Assembly (NCBI GenBank): GCA_025997755.1 | Contig: BNVA01000067.1 | Coordinates: forward strand, 1 to 10,142 | DNA: 10,142 nt | Direction of reading: 5' to 3' | Source: Spirochaetia bacterium | Lineage (GTDB): Bacteria; Spirochaetota; Spirochaetia; Treponematales; Breznakiellaceae | In this document: in pieces, positions 1-5,507 of the stretch | Layout of the letters: each line of letters begins with the position of its first letter | Position numbering within the stretch: the stretch's first letter is position 1 | Notes under the pieces: generated by a model | Told to the model about the DNA's origin: nothing | Databases searched by the model: none | What the model saw: only the letters and a program-made list of their open reading frames with translations | Translations under genes and position numbers: made by a program

Positions 1-1
1 C

Positions 2-58
2 AAAACACTCCTTGTTAAGGAGATCACACAGAAAAAAAAGGAGGGCATAGCCGCTTGA
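2..58 (+). CDS. 3' end of an ORF entering from the left edge
   Basis: Frame 2 is open from the left edge for 18 codons and stops with TGA at 56-58. The residues, rich in Lys and Glu, look like an ordinary protein C-terminus but are too few to identify. About 20 bases downstream begins a pair of direct repeats resembling the end of an insertion sequence, so this could be the last codons of a transposase. A short CTCCTT-GTT-AAGGAG hairpin (8-22) lies within it. It could equally be chance open frame. Family assignment is not possible from this window. Confidence 0.3.
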   Translation, partial: KTLLVKEITQKKKEGIAA

Positions 59-76
59 GTCTACAAAGACAAAAGA

Positions 77-116
77 GGACATTTCTATTGAACGGAAAAG
101 GGGGACATTTCTATTG
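77..116. repeat. Tandem direct repeats, probable insertion-sequence end
   Basis: GGACATTTCTATTG occurs at 77-90 and again at 103-116, exactly 26 bp apart, and is followed by T-rich sequence with TTGACA (121-126) and TTGACT (143-148). Spaced short repeats of this kind are known at the termini of some IS families, such as IS21-like elements, where transposase binds them. No transposase gene is visible, so the element body would lie to the left of the window. The assignment rests on the repeat pattern only. Confidence 0.4.
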
Positions 117-368
117 GTTGTTGACATTTTGTGAAAATTTGCTTGACTTTTTTTTATTTTTGATAAATTTATATAAGGAGGGTTTTTTATGCAGTTTTAA
201 CAGCGATTTTAGTCGGCATCTAAAAAAGCGGATACACTTTTTAACGTGCTGCAGATGCTTCCAGAGGATTAAAAAAACAAGACTTAAAGTTTTGTCGCGC
301 CCATATAATGGCTGCCGTTGTTGTTTCAAAACATTTAATAGCACGGAACCGCAAAATAAGCGAGCATA
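117..368. other. Gene-free stretch with an SD-led three-codon minigene
   Basis: Open frames here are overlapping, have unusual composition and lack start signals, so no gene is called. The one clear signal is AAGGAGGG (175-182) placed correctly before ATG at 189, but this frame reads only Met-Gln-Phe and stops with TAA at 198-200. It may be the severed start of a lost gene or a tiny leader peptide. A near-perfect hairpin (ACAAGACTT/AAGTTTTGT, one G-T pair) lies near 278-296. Confidence 0.3.
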
Positions 369-549
369 GGCGAGTTTTGACGCCGAAAGCAAACAGTAGT
401 GGAAAGGACTGCGCTACTGTCGCACGAAAAAAGTTAACACACTTTCAAACGTGTACCGTCCCAATGACTTCAACGTCAAAAACTTTTTTCAAGGGGCATA
501 GCGTGAAACAAAAAAATAATATTACCGCAGAGAAAACATACTATGCCCC
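369..549 (+). ncRNA. Candidate structured RNA or palindromic regulatory region
   Basis: Several inverted repeats nest cleanly. TTTTGACG (375-382) pairs with CGTCAAAA (474-481) and encloses two hairpins: ACAGTAG/CTACTGT (393-399 with 414-420), and CACG/CGTG (423-426 with 450-453) with an inner AAAGT/ACTTT (430-434 with 441-445). A separate perfect 9-bp pair, GGGGCATAG/CTATGCCCC (493-501 with 541-549), ends just before the SD of the next gene. The arrangement resembles a three-way junction followed by a stem in the leader of the HTH gene. It could be a leader RNA, a small RNA, or protein binding sites. No known RNA family is recognised, and thermodynamic support has not been computed. Confidence 0.25.
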
Positions 550-564
550 GAACTGGAGAGCCGT

Positions 565-813
565 ATGTTTTCAAATAAAAATTTAAAATCTTATTATTCT
601 CGATCTGAAGTTGCACAAATTATGTCGATCAGTCTATCATCGGTTGACCGTGGAATTCAGGCTGGACGTCTTCCGTTTTCGCGATTTGTCCGTGTGGGAC
701 GGAGGCTACTCCTGCCGAAAGAAGCTCTGGTTGAATTGAATTCACTTGGCACTGTCAGGGTTAATTCACCGCTTCCTCTAATTGTTGGCGATATAGGAGG
801 CGAAAATGAATAA
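565..813 (+). CDS. Excisionase/AlpA-like small HTH DNA-binding protein
   Basis: An 82-residue protein. Residues about 10-60 fit the HTH_17/excisionase (MerR-type winged helix) pattern: a Tyr-Tyr-Ser-Arg-Ser-Glu-Val start, a turn at Met-Ser-Ile-Ser, a recognition helix with Ser-Ser-Val-Asp-Arg, then the wing Val-Gly-Arg-Arg-Leu-Leu-Leu-Pro. This family binds DNA as excisionases or as regulators of mobile elements. ATG 565 is chosen because GGAG (554-557) lies 7 bases upstream. The stop overlaps the next start, so the two are translationally coupled. Its place ahead of a RepA-like ATPase suggests control of replication or excision of the element; that role is inferred. The tail after residue 62 is not recognised. 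Confidence 0.8.
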   Translation: MFSNKNLKSYYSRSEVAQIMSISLSSVDRGIQAGRLPFSRFVRVGRRLLLPKEALVELNSLGTVRVNSPLPLIVGDIGGENE

Positions 814-1045
814 TTTTGAATCAGAAACTATTTCGTTGAATAATATTGACATCATCAAAAAACCACATCCGACAACAGCGGAAATTATAGAACTAATTCA
901 TCCATACATAATACAGATGATTAATGAACATCCAGTTCATGGAATTTCGTTATTAAAACTTCATTTCCGCGATTCGAAAATTGCCTTTATTGGCTTGGAG
1001 AAGTCCGTATCATTTTTGCCTAATGGAAAACAGGTTAATGTTTAG
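806..1045 (+). CDS. Small hypothetical protein coupled to the HTH gene
   Basis: A 79-residue protein with a strong SD (AGGAGG, 795-800) five bases before ATG 806. It overlaps the end of the HTH gene by 8 bp, so the two form a translationally coupled pair. A stretch Thr-Ala-Glu-Ile-Ile-Glu-Leu-Ile-His-Pro (about 24-33) looks like an amphipathic helix. There is no signal peptide, membrane segment or recognisable motif. A strong terminator follows immediately, which separates this pair from the RepA-like gene. Function is unknown; context suggests an accessory protein of the mobile element. Confidence 0.65.
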   Translation: MNNFESETISLNNIDIIKKPHPTTAEIIELIHPYIIQMINEHPVHGISLLKLHFRDSKIAFIGLEKSVSFLPNGKQVNV

Positions 1046-1052
1046 GAAAATC

Positions 1053-1092
1053 GGTTTTCTGCAATGGCCTATTGGTCATTGCAGAAAATTTT
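1053..1092 (+). terminator. Rho-independent terminator after the HTH pair
   Basis: A perfect 12-bp stem, TTTTCTGCAATG (1055-1066) with CATTGCAGAAAA (1077-1088), extends inward by a short GCC/GGT pairing and is followed by TTTTC. It begins 10 bases after the stop of the small hypothetical gene, where an intrinsic terminator is expected. The A/T-flanked stem would work on both strands. Confidence 0.8.
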
Positions 1093-1146
1093 CACATTTA
1101 TTTTATGGAGAAAAATATTCTAATGTGCAGAGTAAAGACATTAAGT

Positions 1147-1167
1147 AAATCGTTCGTTGAACGATTT
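1147..1167. promoter_or_regulatory. Perfect 9-bp inverted repeat upstream of the RepA-like gene
   Basis: AAATCGTTC and GAACGATTT flank a GTT loop. A T-rich run containing TATAAT (1168-1173) follows, then the SD GGAG (1182-1185) of the RepA-like gene. It could be an operator, perhaps for the upstream HTH protein, or a hairpin in the leader. No well-spaced -35 box was found for the TATAAT, so a promoter is not called. Confidence 0.45.
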
Positions 1168-1191
1168 TATAATTTTATTTTGGAGTAATAT

Positions 1192-2391
1192 ATGAGTTTG
1201 GTAATAAATTTAACGGATCAAGATGAAATAAATCTTAATATGTATAAGGGGTTTAATAATTTTCAAGGTTTCTGTTGCTTATTAATTTCTGCTTACAATA
1301 CAGCAAGTTTTTCCAAATATTGTAAATATAGCAACCATAGTATTTTTGAAAACAAAGAACGAATTGTTAATAGCCTAAACAATCCTAAACCACTTCTTTT
1401 TGATCATTTTTGTTATAAAGGTGAAACAATTGTATTGGCGTCAAAAGGCGGAGTTGGGAAATCATTAATGTCAATTGAAGTTGTAAAAAATCCTAATGTT
1501 AAAAAAGCTTTGTTTTTATTGCTTGAAGATTACAGTGGTAAACAGCTAGTGCGATACACGAATGCATTACCAAAAGACAAATTTGAAATAATTTCTTGTT
1601 CCAAATGGCGGGAAATATGCTCATCCGTAAAATACGCTATGGTTAGTAATATAAACAAAATTGCTGTATTTGACTCAAAAATGCCGATTTTTTGCAAAAA
1701 ATTACAACAAAGACGTGAAGAATTATTAAAAAAATATAATATTCAAGAAACCCAAGGTCTTGATAATATTCTTGTATATGAATATTTAATGGATAATATT
1801 GTAAATCTTGGATTTGATTTTATATGTATTGATTCATTGAATGCGCTATTAGGGAACCCCAATCGAATATGTAGATCAGTGCTTGAAAGAATTATACAGA
1901 AGACAACAGAGTTTAACATGACATTGCTTATCATTCATCACATTAACAAAAAAGGTGAGATAACTGGAAATAGTGACTTGGTGAACGTAGTTGATTCGGC
2001 TTATATACTGAATATCGAAAGCGAAAATAATCTCTCTATAACAGAAATAAAATCAAGACATAAGATCAATCAGGAAAAAGCGATCTTTGAGCGAATATCA
2101 AAAAATCAATGTGAAGTTGAATATAAGCTAAAGGATGTCAGTCCTTATTCACCAAGTGATAAAAAAGATCAATCCGGTTTAACGGCAATGGAAAAGCTTA
2201 TAACTGATGCATTTGAAGGTTCAAATATAATATCACATGATGAGCTCAATGCCTTTATGGCTGATAAAAATTACACCAATACTGTCTCAATCGAAAACTG
2301 TCTAAAACGTTTAGTAGCAAAGAATATATTAAAAAAAGCTGATGGTAAAAAATGGGACCAAATTGAATTGGTTGCACAAACACAAAACTAG
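1192..2391 (+). CDS. RepA/AAA_25-like P-loop ATPase (putative replicative helicase)
   Basis: A 399-residue protein with an ATPase core of the RecA-like RepA/AAA_25 type, a family of plasmid and satellite-phage helicases and related replication ATPases. Walker A is Ser-Lys-Gly-Gly-Val-Gly-Lys-Ser (84-91). Walker B is Phe-Asp-Phe-Ile-Cys-Ile-Asp-Ser (208-215). A sensor-like Leu-Leu-Ile-Ile-His-His strand is at 245-250, as in RepA/KaiC-type proteins. The first 75 residues are not recognised. Residues about 330-395 look like a winged helix (Leu-Lys-Arg-Leu-Val-Ala-Lys-Asn-Ile-Leu-Lys-Lys). ATG 1192 has GGAG 6 bases upstream. An unusual insert, about 140-200, separates Walker A from Walker B. The gene is more AT-rich than its neighbours, which hints at transfer. 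Helicase activity is inferred from the family. Confidence 0.75.
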   Translation: MSLVINLTDQDEINLNMYKGFNNFQGFCCLLISAYNTASFSKYCKYSNHSIFENKERIVNSLNNPKPLLFDHFCYKGETIVLASKGGVGKSLMSIEVVKNPNVKKALFLLLEDYSGKQLVRYTNALPKDKFEIISCSKWREICSSVKYAMVSNINKIAVFDSKMPIFCKKLQQRREELLKKYNIQETQGLDNILVYEYLMDNIVNLGFDFICIDSLNALLGNPNRICRSVLERIIQKTTEFNMTLLIIHHINKKGEITGNSDLVNVVDSAYILNIESENNLSITEIKSRHKINQEKAIFERISKNQCEVEYKLKDVSPYSPSDKKDQSGLTAMEKLITDAFEGSNIISHDELNAFMADKNYTNTVSIENCLKRLVAKNILKKADGKKWDQIELVAQTQN

Positions 2392-2681
2392 TTTTAATGG
2401 ATACCTGATGGTTGAAACATACTTGAGGGTATTACTCGTTTCATCATCACAGTGCTAATACACTCTTTTATGATCAACTTGATGAAACGGGTGTGTAAGT
2501 TGTGATGATGAAAGCATATTACTGTTTGTAGGTCGCATTGTTGCAATATTCCATACCTATCGAGACTACGAAAGCTAGATTTTACATGGGACTTTACTAT
2601 GCTCTTAAACAACCACTGCCTTTGGCGGTGGTTGTTTACTCCAAAAACATCCCCATGATACCACCCCCAAAGGAGCCATTT
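2392..2681. other. Origin-like palindromic intergenic region
   Basis: This 290-bp gap between the RepA-like ATPase and a Rep-like gene is dense in inverted repeats and has no start-bearing ORF. TTTCATCATCACA (2439-2451) is a perfect complement of TGTGATGATGAAA (2501-2513). The same left arm (CGTTTCATC, 2437-2445) can instead pair with GATGAAACG (2481-2489). A long hairpin follows at 2607-2637. Regions like this beside rep genes commonly hold replication origins or copy-number control RNAs. That role is inferred here from position and structure; no iterons or nick site were recognised. Confidence 0.4.
2607..2637. terminator. Strong 14-bp hairpin ahead of the Rep-like gene
   Basis: AAACAACCACTGCC (2607-2620) and GGCGGTGGTTGTTT (2624-2637) pair along 14 positions, with a single G-T pair and a TTT loop. 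The 3' arm ends in GTTGTTT, so it could terminate transcription from the RepA-like gene. It lies 44 bp before the Rep-like ATG, so it could also be an origin or leader hairpin. The terminator call is tentative because the downstream U-run is short. Confidence 0.5.
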
Positions 2682-3422
2682 ATGACCAGCATAGACCCGC
2701 AGCTTTACATTCACTCCATAGCCCTGTCGTTTAACAAGGTTTTTATCAATAATCTTCATTCCGCACATAGACTCGCCGAAATATACCCCGCCTACCGTTT
2801 GCTATATTATGGAGACAGGGGAATTCTTCTGGTTAACGGCAATGTGATAAATACCGTTGAGCCGGTTATCCATCAGGTTTACTGGATACTAACCGGTCTT
2901 GTAAAAATGGGTATCCTAAACGGTGATATTCGCTTATACCATCTTACCCTTCACGAGCTCGAACTTAAATACTGCTTTTCATATAGTCAGCCGTTTTTCT
3001 GCAGTCCTAACGGTTTTTCAAAAGTAAATAACCGCTGGCTCTCGAATGATTATTGCCGGATTTACCGCAGCAACGGGGAACTAAAGGGGGCGCAAAAGTC
3101 CTTTATTTGCGCCGAATTATTTCACAGGGAAAACCGTGCAAATCTTATTTTCAATTTATCGGGAAGAAAACGCCAATATCTTAGCCTGCAGATTCTGGGA
3201 TATACAATTCCGCATCTTTTTATCCAGCTTATCCCATTATTGTCTTGCTATCTCACCCAAGCGGCAAATCCGGATGATTTCAGGATTGAAACAGAATACC
3301 TTTATTATATGCGTCCTGAATTTAGACAAATATTTGAAAATGCCGGATGGTTTACCGAAGACAGGTTTGTAAGAAAACGCTTCCGTAAAAATAGTGACGG
3401 GGGGTTTTTATGGTCGAAATAG
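2682..3422 (+). CDS. Rep-like protein, possible replication initiator
   Basis: A 246-residue soluble protein. ATG 2682 is chosen over an in-frame upstream start because AAAGGAG (about 2669-2675) sits correctly before it and the upstream codons cross a long hairpin. Residues about 115-200 show the pattern Trp-Leu-Ser-Asn-Asp-Tyr, Arg-Ile-Tyr-Arg-Ser, a Glu-Leu segment, then a helical stretch. This order parallels the second Rep-like protein (3694-4557), with Tyr-Ser-Pro-Asp-Tyr, His-Tyr-Asp-Lys and Met-Glu-Phe-Arg-Leu. The layout recalls rolling-circle initiators of the Rep_trans/filamentous-phage type, but no catalytic Tyr or HUH motif can be assigned. The tail is basic (Arg-Lys-Arg-Phe-Arg-Lys). 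Position next to a palindromic region supports a replication role. Identity is uncertain. Confidence 0.55.
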   Translation: MTSIDPQLYIHSIALSFNKVFINNLHSAHRLAEIYPAYRLLYYGDRGILLVNGNVINTVEPVIHQVYWILTGLVKMGILNGDIRLYHLTLHELELKYCFSYSQPFFCSPNGFSKVNNRWLSNDYCRIYRSNGELKGAQKSFICAELFHRENRANLIFNLSGRKRQYLSLQILGYTIPHLFIQLIPLLSCYLTQAANPDDFRIETEYLYYMRPEFRQIFENAGWFTEDRFVRKRFRKNSDGGFLWSK

Positions 3423-3483
3423 GCATCTGTAATTTAATATGAGGCTTTGTGATTTTTAATTATATTGTTACAACATAATAGTA

Positions 3484-3510
3484 GGTACCAAATAAAATTC
3501 ACGGTACCAA
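3484..3510. repeat. GGTACCAA direct repeats in the leader of the second HTH gene
   Basis: GGTACCAA occurs at 3484-3491 and 3503-3510, 19 bp apart, each containing the palindrome GGTACC. The second copy abuts the SD (GGAG, 3511-3514) of the HTH gene. A repressor bound here could block transcription or ribosome access, and autoregulation by the small HTH protein is the simplest idea. A possible -10 (CATAAT, 3474-3479) lies just upstream but has no clear -35. Confidence 0.4.
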
Positions 3511-3520
3511 GGAGTAATAA

Positions 3521-3697
3521 ATGGAATTATTAACGGTGACAGATGTCAGGAAGTTATTAAAGGTCTCGCTATCCAAAGTCTACAAGATGGCTGAGTCAGG
3601 AGAATTGCAATCAATCAAAATCGGTAAGTGTCTTAGGTTTAACGAGGAACAAGTCAAGGCACTAATATCAGGCAAAGTAAGAGGATGCGAAAGATGA
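3521..3697 (+). CDS. Second small excisionase-like HTH protein
   Basis: A 58-residue protein that is almost entirely one HTH_17/excisionase domain. It has Leu-Thr-Val-Thr-Asp-Val at the start, Leu-Lys-Val-Ser-Leu-Ser-Lys-Val-Tyr-Lys-Met as turn and recognition helix, then Ile-Lys-Ile-Gly-Lys-Cys-Leu-Arg-Phe as the wing. ATG 3521 follows GGAG with 6-base spacing. The stop (TGA 3695-3697) overlaps the next start as ATGA, so expression is coupled to the Rep-like protein. It is shorter than the HTH protein at 565 and differs in the recognition helix, so the two probably read different sites. Likely a DNA-binding control or recruitment factor for the second Rep module. Confidence 0.8.
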   Translation: MELLTVTDVRKLLKVSLSKVYKMAESGELQSIKIGKCLRFNEEQVKALISGKVRGCER

Positions 3698-4557
3698 TAC
3701 CCATTGAAGGAATCGATAAAATCAAAGTGCTGCTTAATCAAAACTGTAAAATCAAGCATATTGACCCATACAACAGACTAACGTTGCAAAATGCAGGGGC
3801 TTACAAATCATTGACTATAAACGCAGAATGGTTTATTCCTTATCTTGACTATCAATGGCAGATTGTAAACGCGATATACTTTCTTATAAAAAAAGGTGTG
3901 CTGATTTTTCCTGATAAGCCTTACACAACGTTTTACATTTATAACAACCCTTATTACTTTTTTAGCGAAATTATCGAAACTGAGTTTTATTCTGATTTCA
4001 AACCTAAGAACGTGGAAGTCGTACCGGAAGCAGTTGAAAACGGCAAACTTATCCGGTATGTGGATAATAAATCAGGAACACCCACAAACACGGTTTATTC
4101 GCCCGATTACAACGCGGAACAGGACCGTCATTCTATAGTTATTCATTATGACAAATGCGAAAAGAACATGCAGGACAATCATATCTCACACAAGGAATTA
4201 GCGGAATATCCGAATACAATGAGGATGGAATTCCGGCTATATAAGAATAACAACTGCCGGTATTTGCACTGGGTGAATTTCAGAGGGAATTATTTTGAAA
4301 TATTCAATCGCTTCAGTGAATTATTAGCCATACTGTACAATAACTATGTGGCGGGGAATTTCATTACACACGGAAAAGAGAATGTAGGCTGGAACAAAGT
4401 AAAACGCATAGCGGATCGAAAACGAGATAAAGGAGCAAAGATTCAGCAACGGTATCGCGGGAAAAAACTAATGAGAACGGACGCAGAAACGGAACAGGTT
4501 ATAGAGATAAGACAAGTGCAGATAAAGATGCCCAAACTGATAGAAAACCATACATAA
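3694..4557 (+). CDS. Second Rep-like protein, possible replication initiator
   Basis: A 287-residue protein. ATG 3694 is preferred to ATG 3685 because it makes an ATGA overlap with the HTH stop and has GAGG (3681-3684) at 9-base spacing; the earlier ATG directly abuts that SD. Residues about 135-215 contain Thr-Val-Tyr-Ser-Pro-Asp-Tyr, Ser-Ile-Val-Ile-His-Tyr-Asp-Lys and Met-Arg-Met-Glu-Phe-Arg-Leu. That order is reminiscent of the strands in rolling-circle Rep proteins and of the protein at 2682. The C-terminal 60 residues are strongly basic, with several Lys/Arg-rich runs, which suits DNA binding. No nicking Tyr can be assigned with confidence. Pairing with an HTH gene resembles plasmid and satellite rep operons. 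Function is inferred. Confidence 0.55.
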   Translation: MIPIEGIDKIKVLLNQNCKIKHIDPYNRLTLQNAGAYKSLTINAEWFIPYLDYQWQIVNAIYFLIKKGVLIFPDKPYTTFYIYNNPYYFFSEIIETEFYSDFKPKNVEVVPEAVENGKLIRYVDNKSGTPTNTVYSPDYNAEQDRHSIVIHYDKCEKNMQDNHISHKELAEYPNTMRMEFRLYKNNNCRYLHWVNFRGNYFEIFNRFSELLAILYNNYVAGNFITHGKENVGWNKVKRIADRKRDKGAKIQQRYRGKKLMRTDAETEQVIEIRQVQIKMPKLIENHT

Positions 4558-4600
4558 TAATAAGAAAACAGCATAATCGTGTATGACGGAATAGGAAAAT

Positions 4601-4629
4601 AGGAGGGGGGATATAATTAGGAGGTGATC
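4601..4629 (+). promoter_or_regulatory. Two orphan Shine-Dalgarno sequences without a gene
   Basis: AGGAGGGGGG (4601-4610) and AGGAGGTGATC (4619-4629) are SD-like. The second matches the complement of the canonical 16S rRNA 3' end over 11 bases. Neither leads into an ORF of useful length: a GTG inside the second reads only five codons. They probably mark a lost gene or a recombination junction just before the repeated module starts at 4650. Confidence 0.5.
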
Positions 4630-4649
4630 GAAATAGATTAAGCTATACG

Positions 4650-4722
4650 CCGAAATTAGTTCATTCATAAAAATGCGAGCCTGTAAAAAAGGAGCCTGTG
4701 GCCGCTTTGAAGGCGGCAACAA
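4650..4722 (-). pseudogene. Remnant of the repeated-module gene (copy A)
   Basis: Read on the - strand, this matches the first part of the ORF at 8375-8698. Both contain Pro-Ser-Lys-Arg-Pro-Gln near the start and Asn-Glu-Leu-Ile-Ser further on. Copy A lacks about 30 codons between those points (the segment corresponding to about 8557-8645), and homology stops at 4650, after CCGAAATTAGTTCATTCA (matching 8539-8556). The frame then runs into unrelated sequence upstream. It is therefore a deletion derivative of the copy-B gene, not a working protein. The conserved part includes hairpin 4701-4717, discussed separately. Confidence 0.55.
4701..4717. promoter_or_regulatory. Small hairpin with compensatory change (copy A)
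   Basis: GCCGC-TTTGAAG-GCGGC. The copy at 8680-8696 is GTCGC-TTTGAAG-GCGAC: the loop is identical and both members of one base pair have changed. This supports selection on the folded form, although the same bases may also be coding. It lies beside the terminator on the side away from the membrane-peptide gene. Confidence 0.45.
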
Positions 4723-4750
4723 AAGCCGCAGAGCTTACTCCGCGGCTTTT
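4721..4750. terminator. Bidirectional terminator of the membrane-peptide gene (copy A)
   Basis: AAAAGCCGC pairs with GCGGCTTTT (9 bp), extended by GAG/CTC across a single A-C mismatch around a CTTA loop. It starts 12 bases after the stop of the - strand membrane-peptide gene and has T-runs on both strands. The identical stem recurs at 8701-8730 behind the second copy of that gene. Confidence 0.8.
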
Positions 4751-4762
4751 GCTCGTTGTTTT

Positions 4763-4948
4763 TCACGATTGAAAATATCTAAGATATGAGGTGCATCCTG
4801 CTAATTTCAGCAACGCACCTGCTGCCAAAACAATGCAGCCGCAAACCGCAATACCTTTTGCATACGGCTTCATGTCCTTCCAAATCTGCCCAGCCAACTC
4901 GACAGCCGTTTCCGCTTTGACCTCTTTTTCAATTTCAGTGTTTTCCAT
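4763..4948 (-). CDS. Small single-pass membrane protein, copy A
   Basis: A 61-residue protein with a charged N-terminal half (Glu-Ile-Glu-Lys-Glu-Val-Lys) and a hydrophobic segment at about 32-50, Gly-Ile-Ala-Val-Cys-Gly-Cys-Ile-Val-Leu-Ala-Ala-Gly-Ala-Leu-Leu. That is long enough for one transmembrane helix, with a Cys soon after it. ATG 4948 has AGAGAGG at proper spacing; a longer in-frame extension runs into the regulatory region and is rejected. It is nearly identical to the protein at 8756-8929 except for Ile/Val, Lys/Asn and a rewritten C-terminus. No family is recognised. Size and membrane segment would suit a holin-like, toxin-like or phage/plasmid membrane peptide; none of these is demonstrated. 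Confidence 0.75.
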   Translation of the reverse strand: MENTEIEKEVKAETAVELAGQIWKDMKPYAKGIAVCGCIVLAAGALLKLAGCTSYLRYFQS

Positions 4949-5054
4949 AAAATACCTCTCTCCTACAAAATTTAGACAAGGTTTTACCTCATCTATCACA
5001 CAACTGCAATCAAAGGCGTGTATGATAATGCCAATATATCACTGCTAAGACGAG
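4949..5054 (-). repeat. Repeated upstream region, copy A (truncated palindrome)
   Basis: This leader of the membrane-peptide gene matches 8930-9026 almost base for base, including the SD region. It differs by an extra 10-bp CAATCAAAGG at 5007-5016. The match continues through GCCAATATATCACTGCTAAGACGA and stops abruptly at about 5054, so only the left arm of the palindromic element (complete at 9001-9068) is kept. The inserted 10 bp equals about one helical turn. Confidence 0.75.
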
Positions 5055-5105
5055 CATGAATTGGCTTTAAGAAATGAGGAACCCTGTATAGGCTCCCCAT
5101 TTCAT

Positions 5106-5321
5106 TTACGCGCTTTCTGATTCAACAGGGTAAATTCTTGGCTTGGGTGACAGCAAGTTCTCGAAAACTTTTATAGCTTCTTGAAATTTGTAATCAGCAT
5201 AAGTTTCGTATCCGTGTTGTTTTGCTATCTTTTTGTGATGACTTTTTACAGCTAGTGATACGGTCGTTACAAGCACTGCTACTTCGCCGGTTATACAAAT
5301 ACCGAGAGTTTTTAGGTTCAT
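5106..5321 (-). CDS. Small membrane-anchored hypothetical protein
   Basis: A 71-residue protein with an N-terminal hydrophobic helix (about 4-25: Thr-Leu-Gly-Ile-Cys-Ile-Thr-Gly-Glu-Val-Ala-Val-Leu-Val). A basic patch follows (Lys-Ser-His-His-Lys-Lys), then a soluble tail with Tyr-Glu-Thr-Tyr-Ala-Asp-Tyr-Lys. The basic residues after the helix favour an N-out, C-in anchor. ATG 5321 is preceded by a very strong AAAGGAGG. It does not resemble the repeated membrane peptide in sequence, but a copy of the same palindromic element lies about 100-190 bp upstream, suggesting shared control. No family is recognised. Confidence 0.7.
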   Translation of the reverse strand: MNLKTLGICITGEVAVLVTTVSLAVKSHHKKIAKQHGYETYADYKFQEAIKVFENLLSPKPRIYPVESESA

Positions 5322-5420
5322 ATCATTCCTCCTTTAACCTTTAGTATGTCTTATTATATAAATTATATATAATTGAATATGCGTTTTGGGAATAGTTTTA
5401 ATGCACCTATACCGCAATAT

Positions 5421-5507
5421 TCTTATGATAGTGCCAGTATAATACTACTAAGACGACTTCTAGTGTCGCCGCGTGGAAAATATTTTGTGATATAACTTGC
5501 AGTTTAG
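5421..5507 (-). repeat. Palindromic element, copy C
   Basis: Matches 8991-9068: CTAAGACGAC, then GTCG after a 7-base spacer of different sequence, then AAAATATTTTGTGATATAACTTGC exactly. The left arm is diverged (GTATAATAC against ATATATCAC). It lies upstream of the small membrane protein at 5106-5321 and begins where homology of the DUF72 remnant ends, so it marks a recombination junction as well as a leader. Confidence 0.7.

Noticed and set aside
55..369. 104-codon open frame on the + strand, and the opposing 93-codon frame on the - strand
   Set aside because: Begins with TTG inside the IS-like repeats, has no SD, and has a Cys/Phe/Lys-heavy composition unlike a soluble protein. The opposing frame has the same problem.
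308..586. 92-codon open frame leading up to the first HTH gene
   Set aside because: No SD, low-complexity basic composition, crosses several inverted repeats and overlaps the HTH start in another frame.
2538..2681. Upstream extension of the Rep-like protein to ATG 2538
   Set aside because: No SD at 2538, and the extension translates a long hairpin; ATG 2682 has AAAGGAG at correct spacing.
4468..4722. 84-codon - strand frame over the end of the second Rep-like gene
   Set aside because: Only its first 25 or so codons match the module gene; the rest is the antisense of the Rep-like gene and intergenic DNA.
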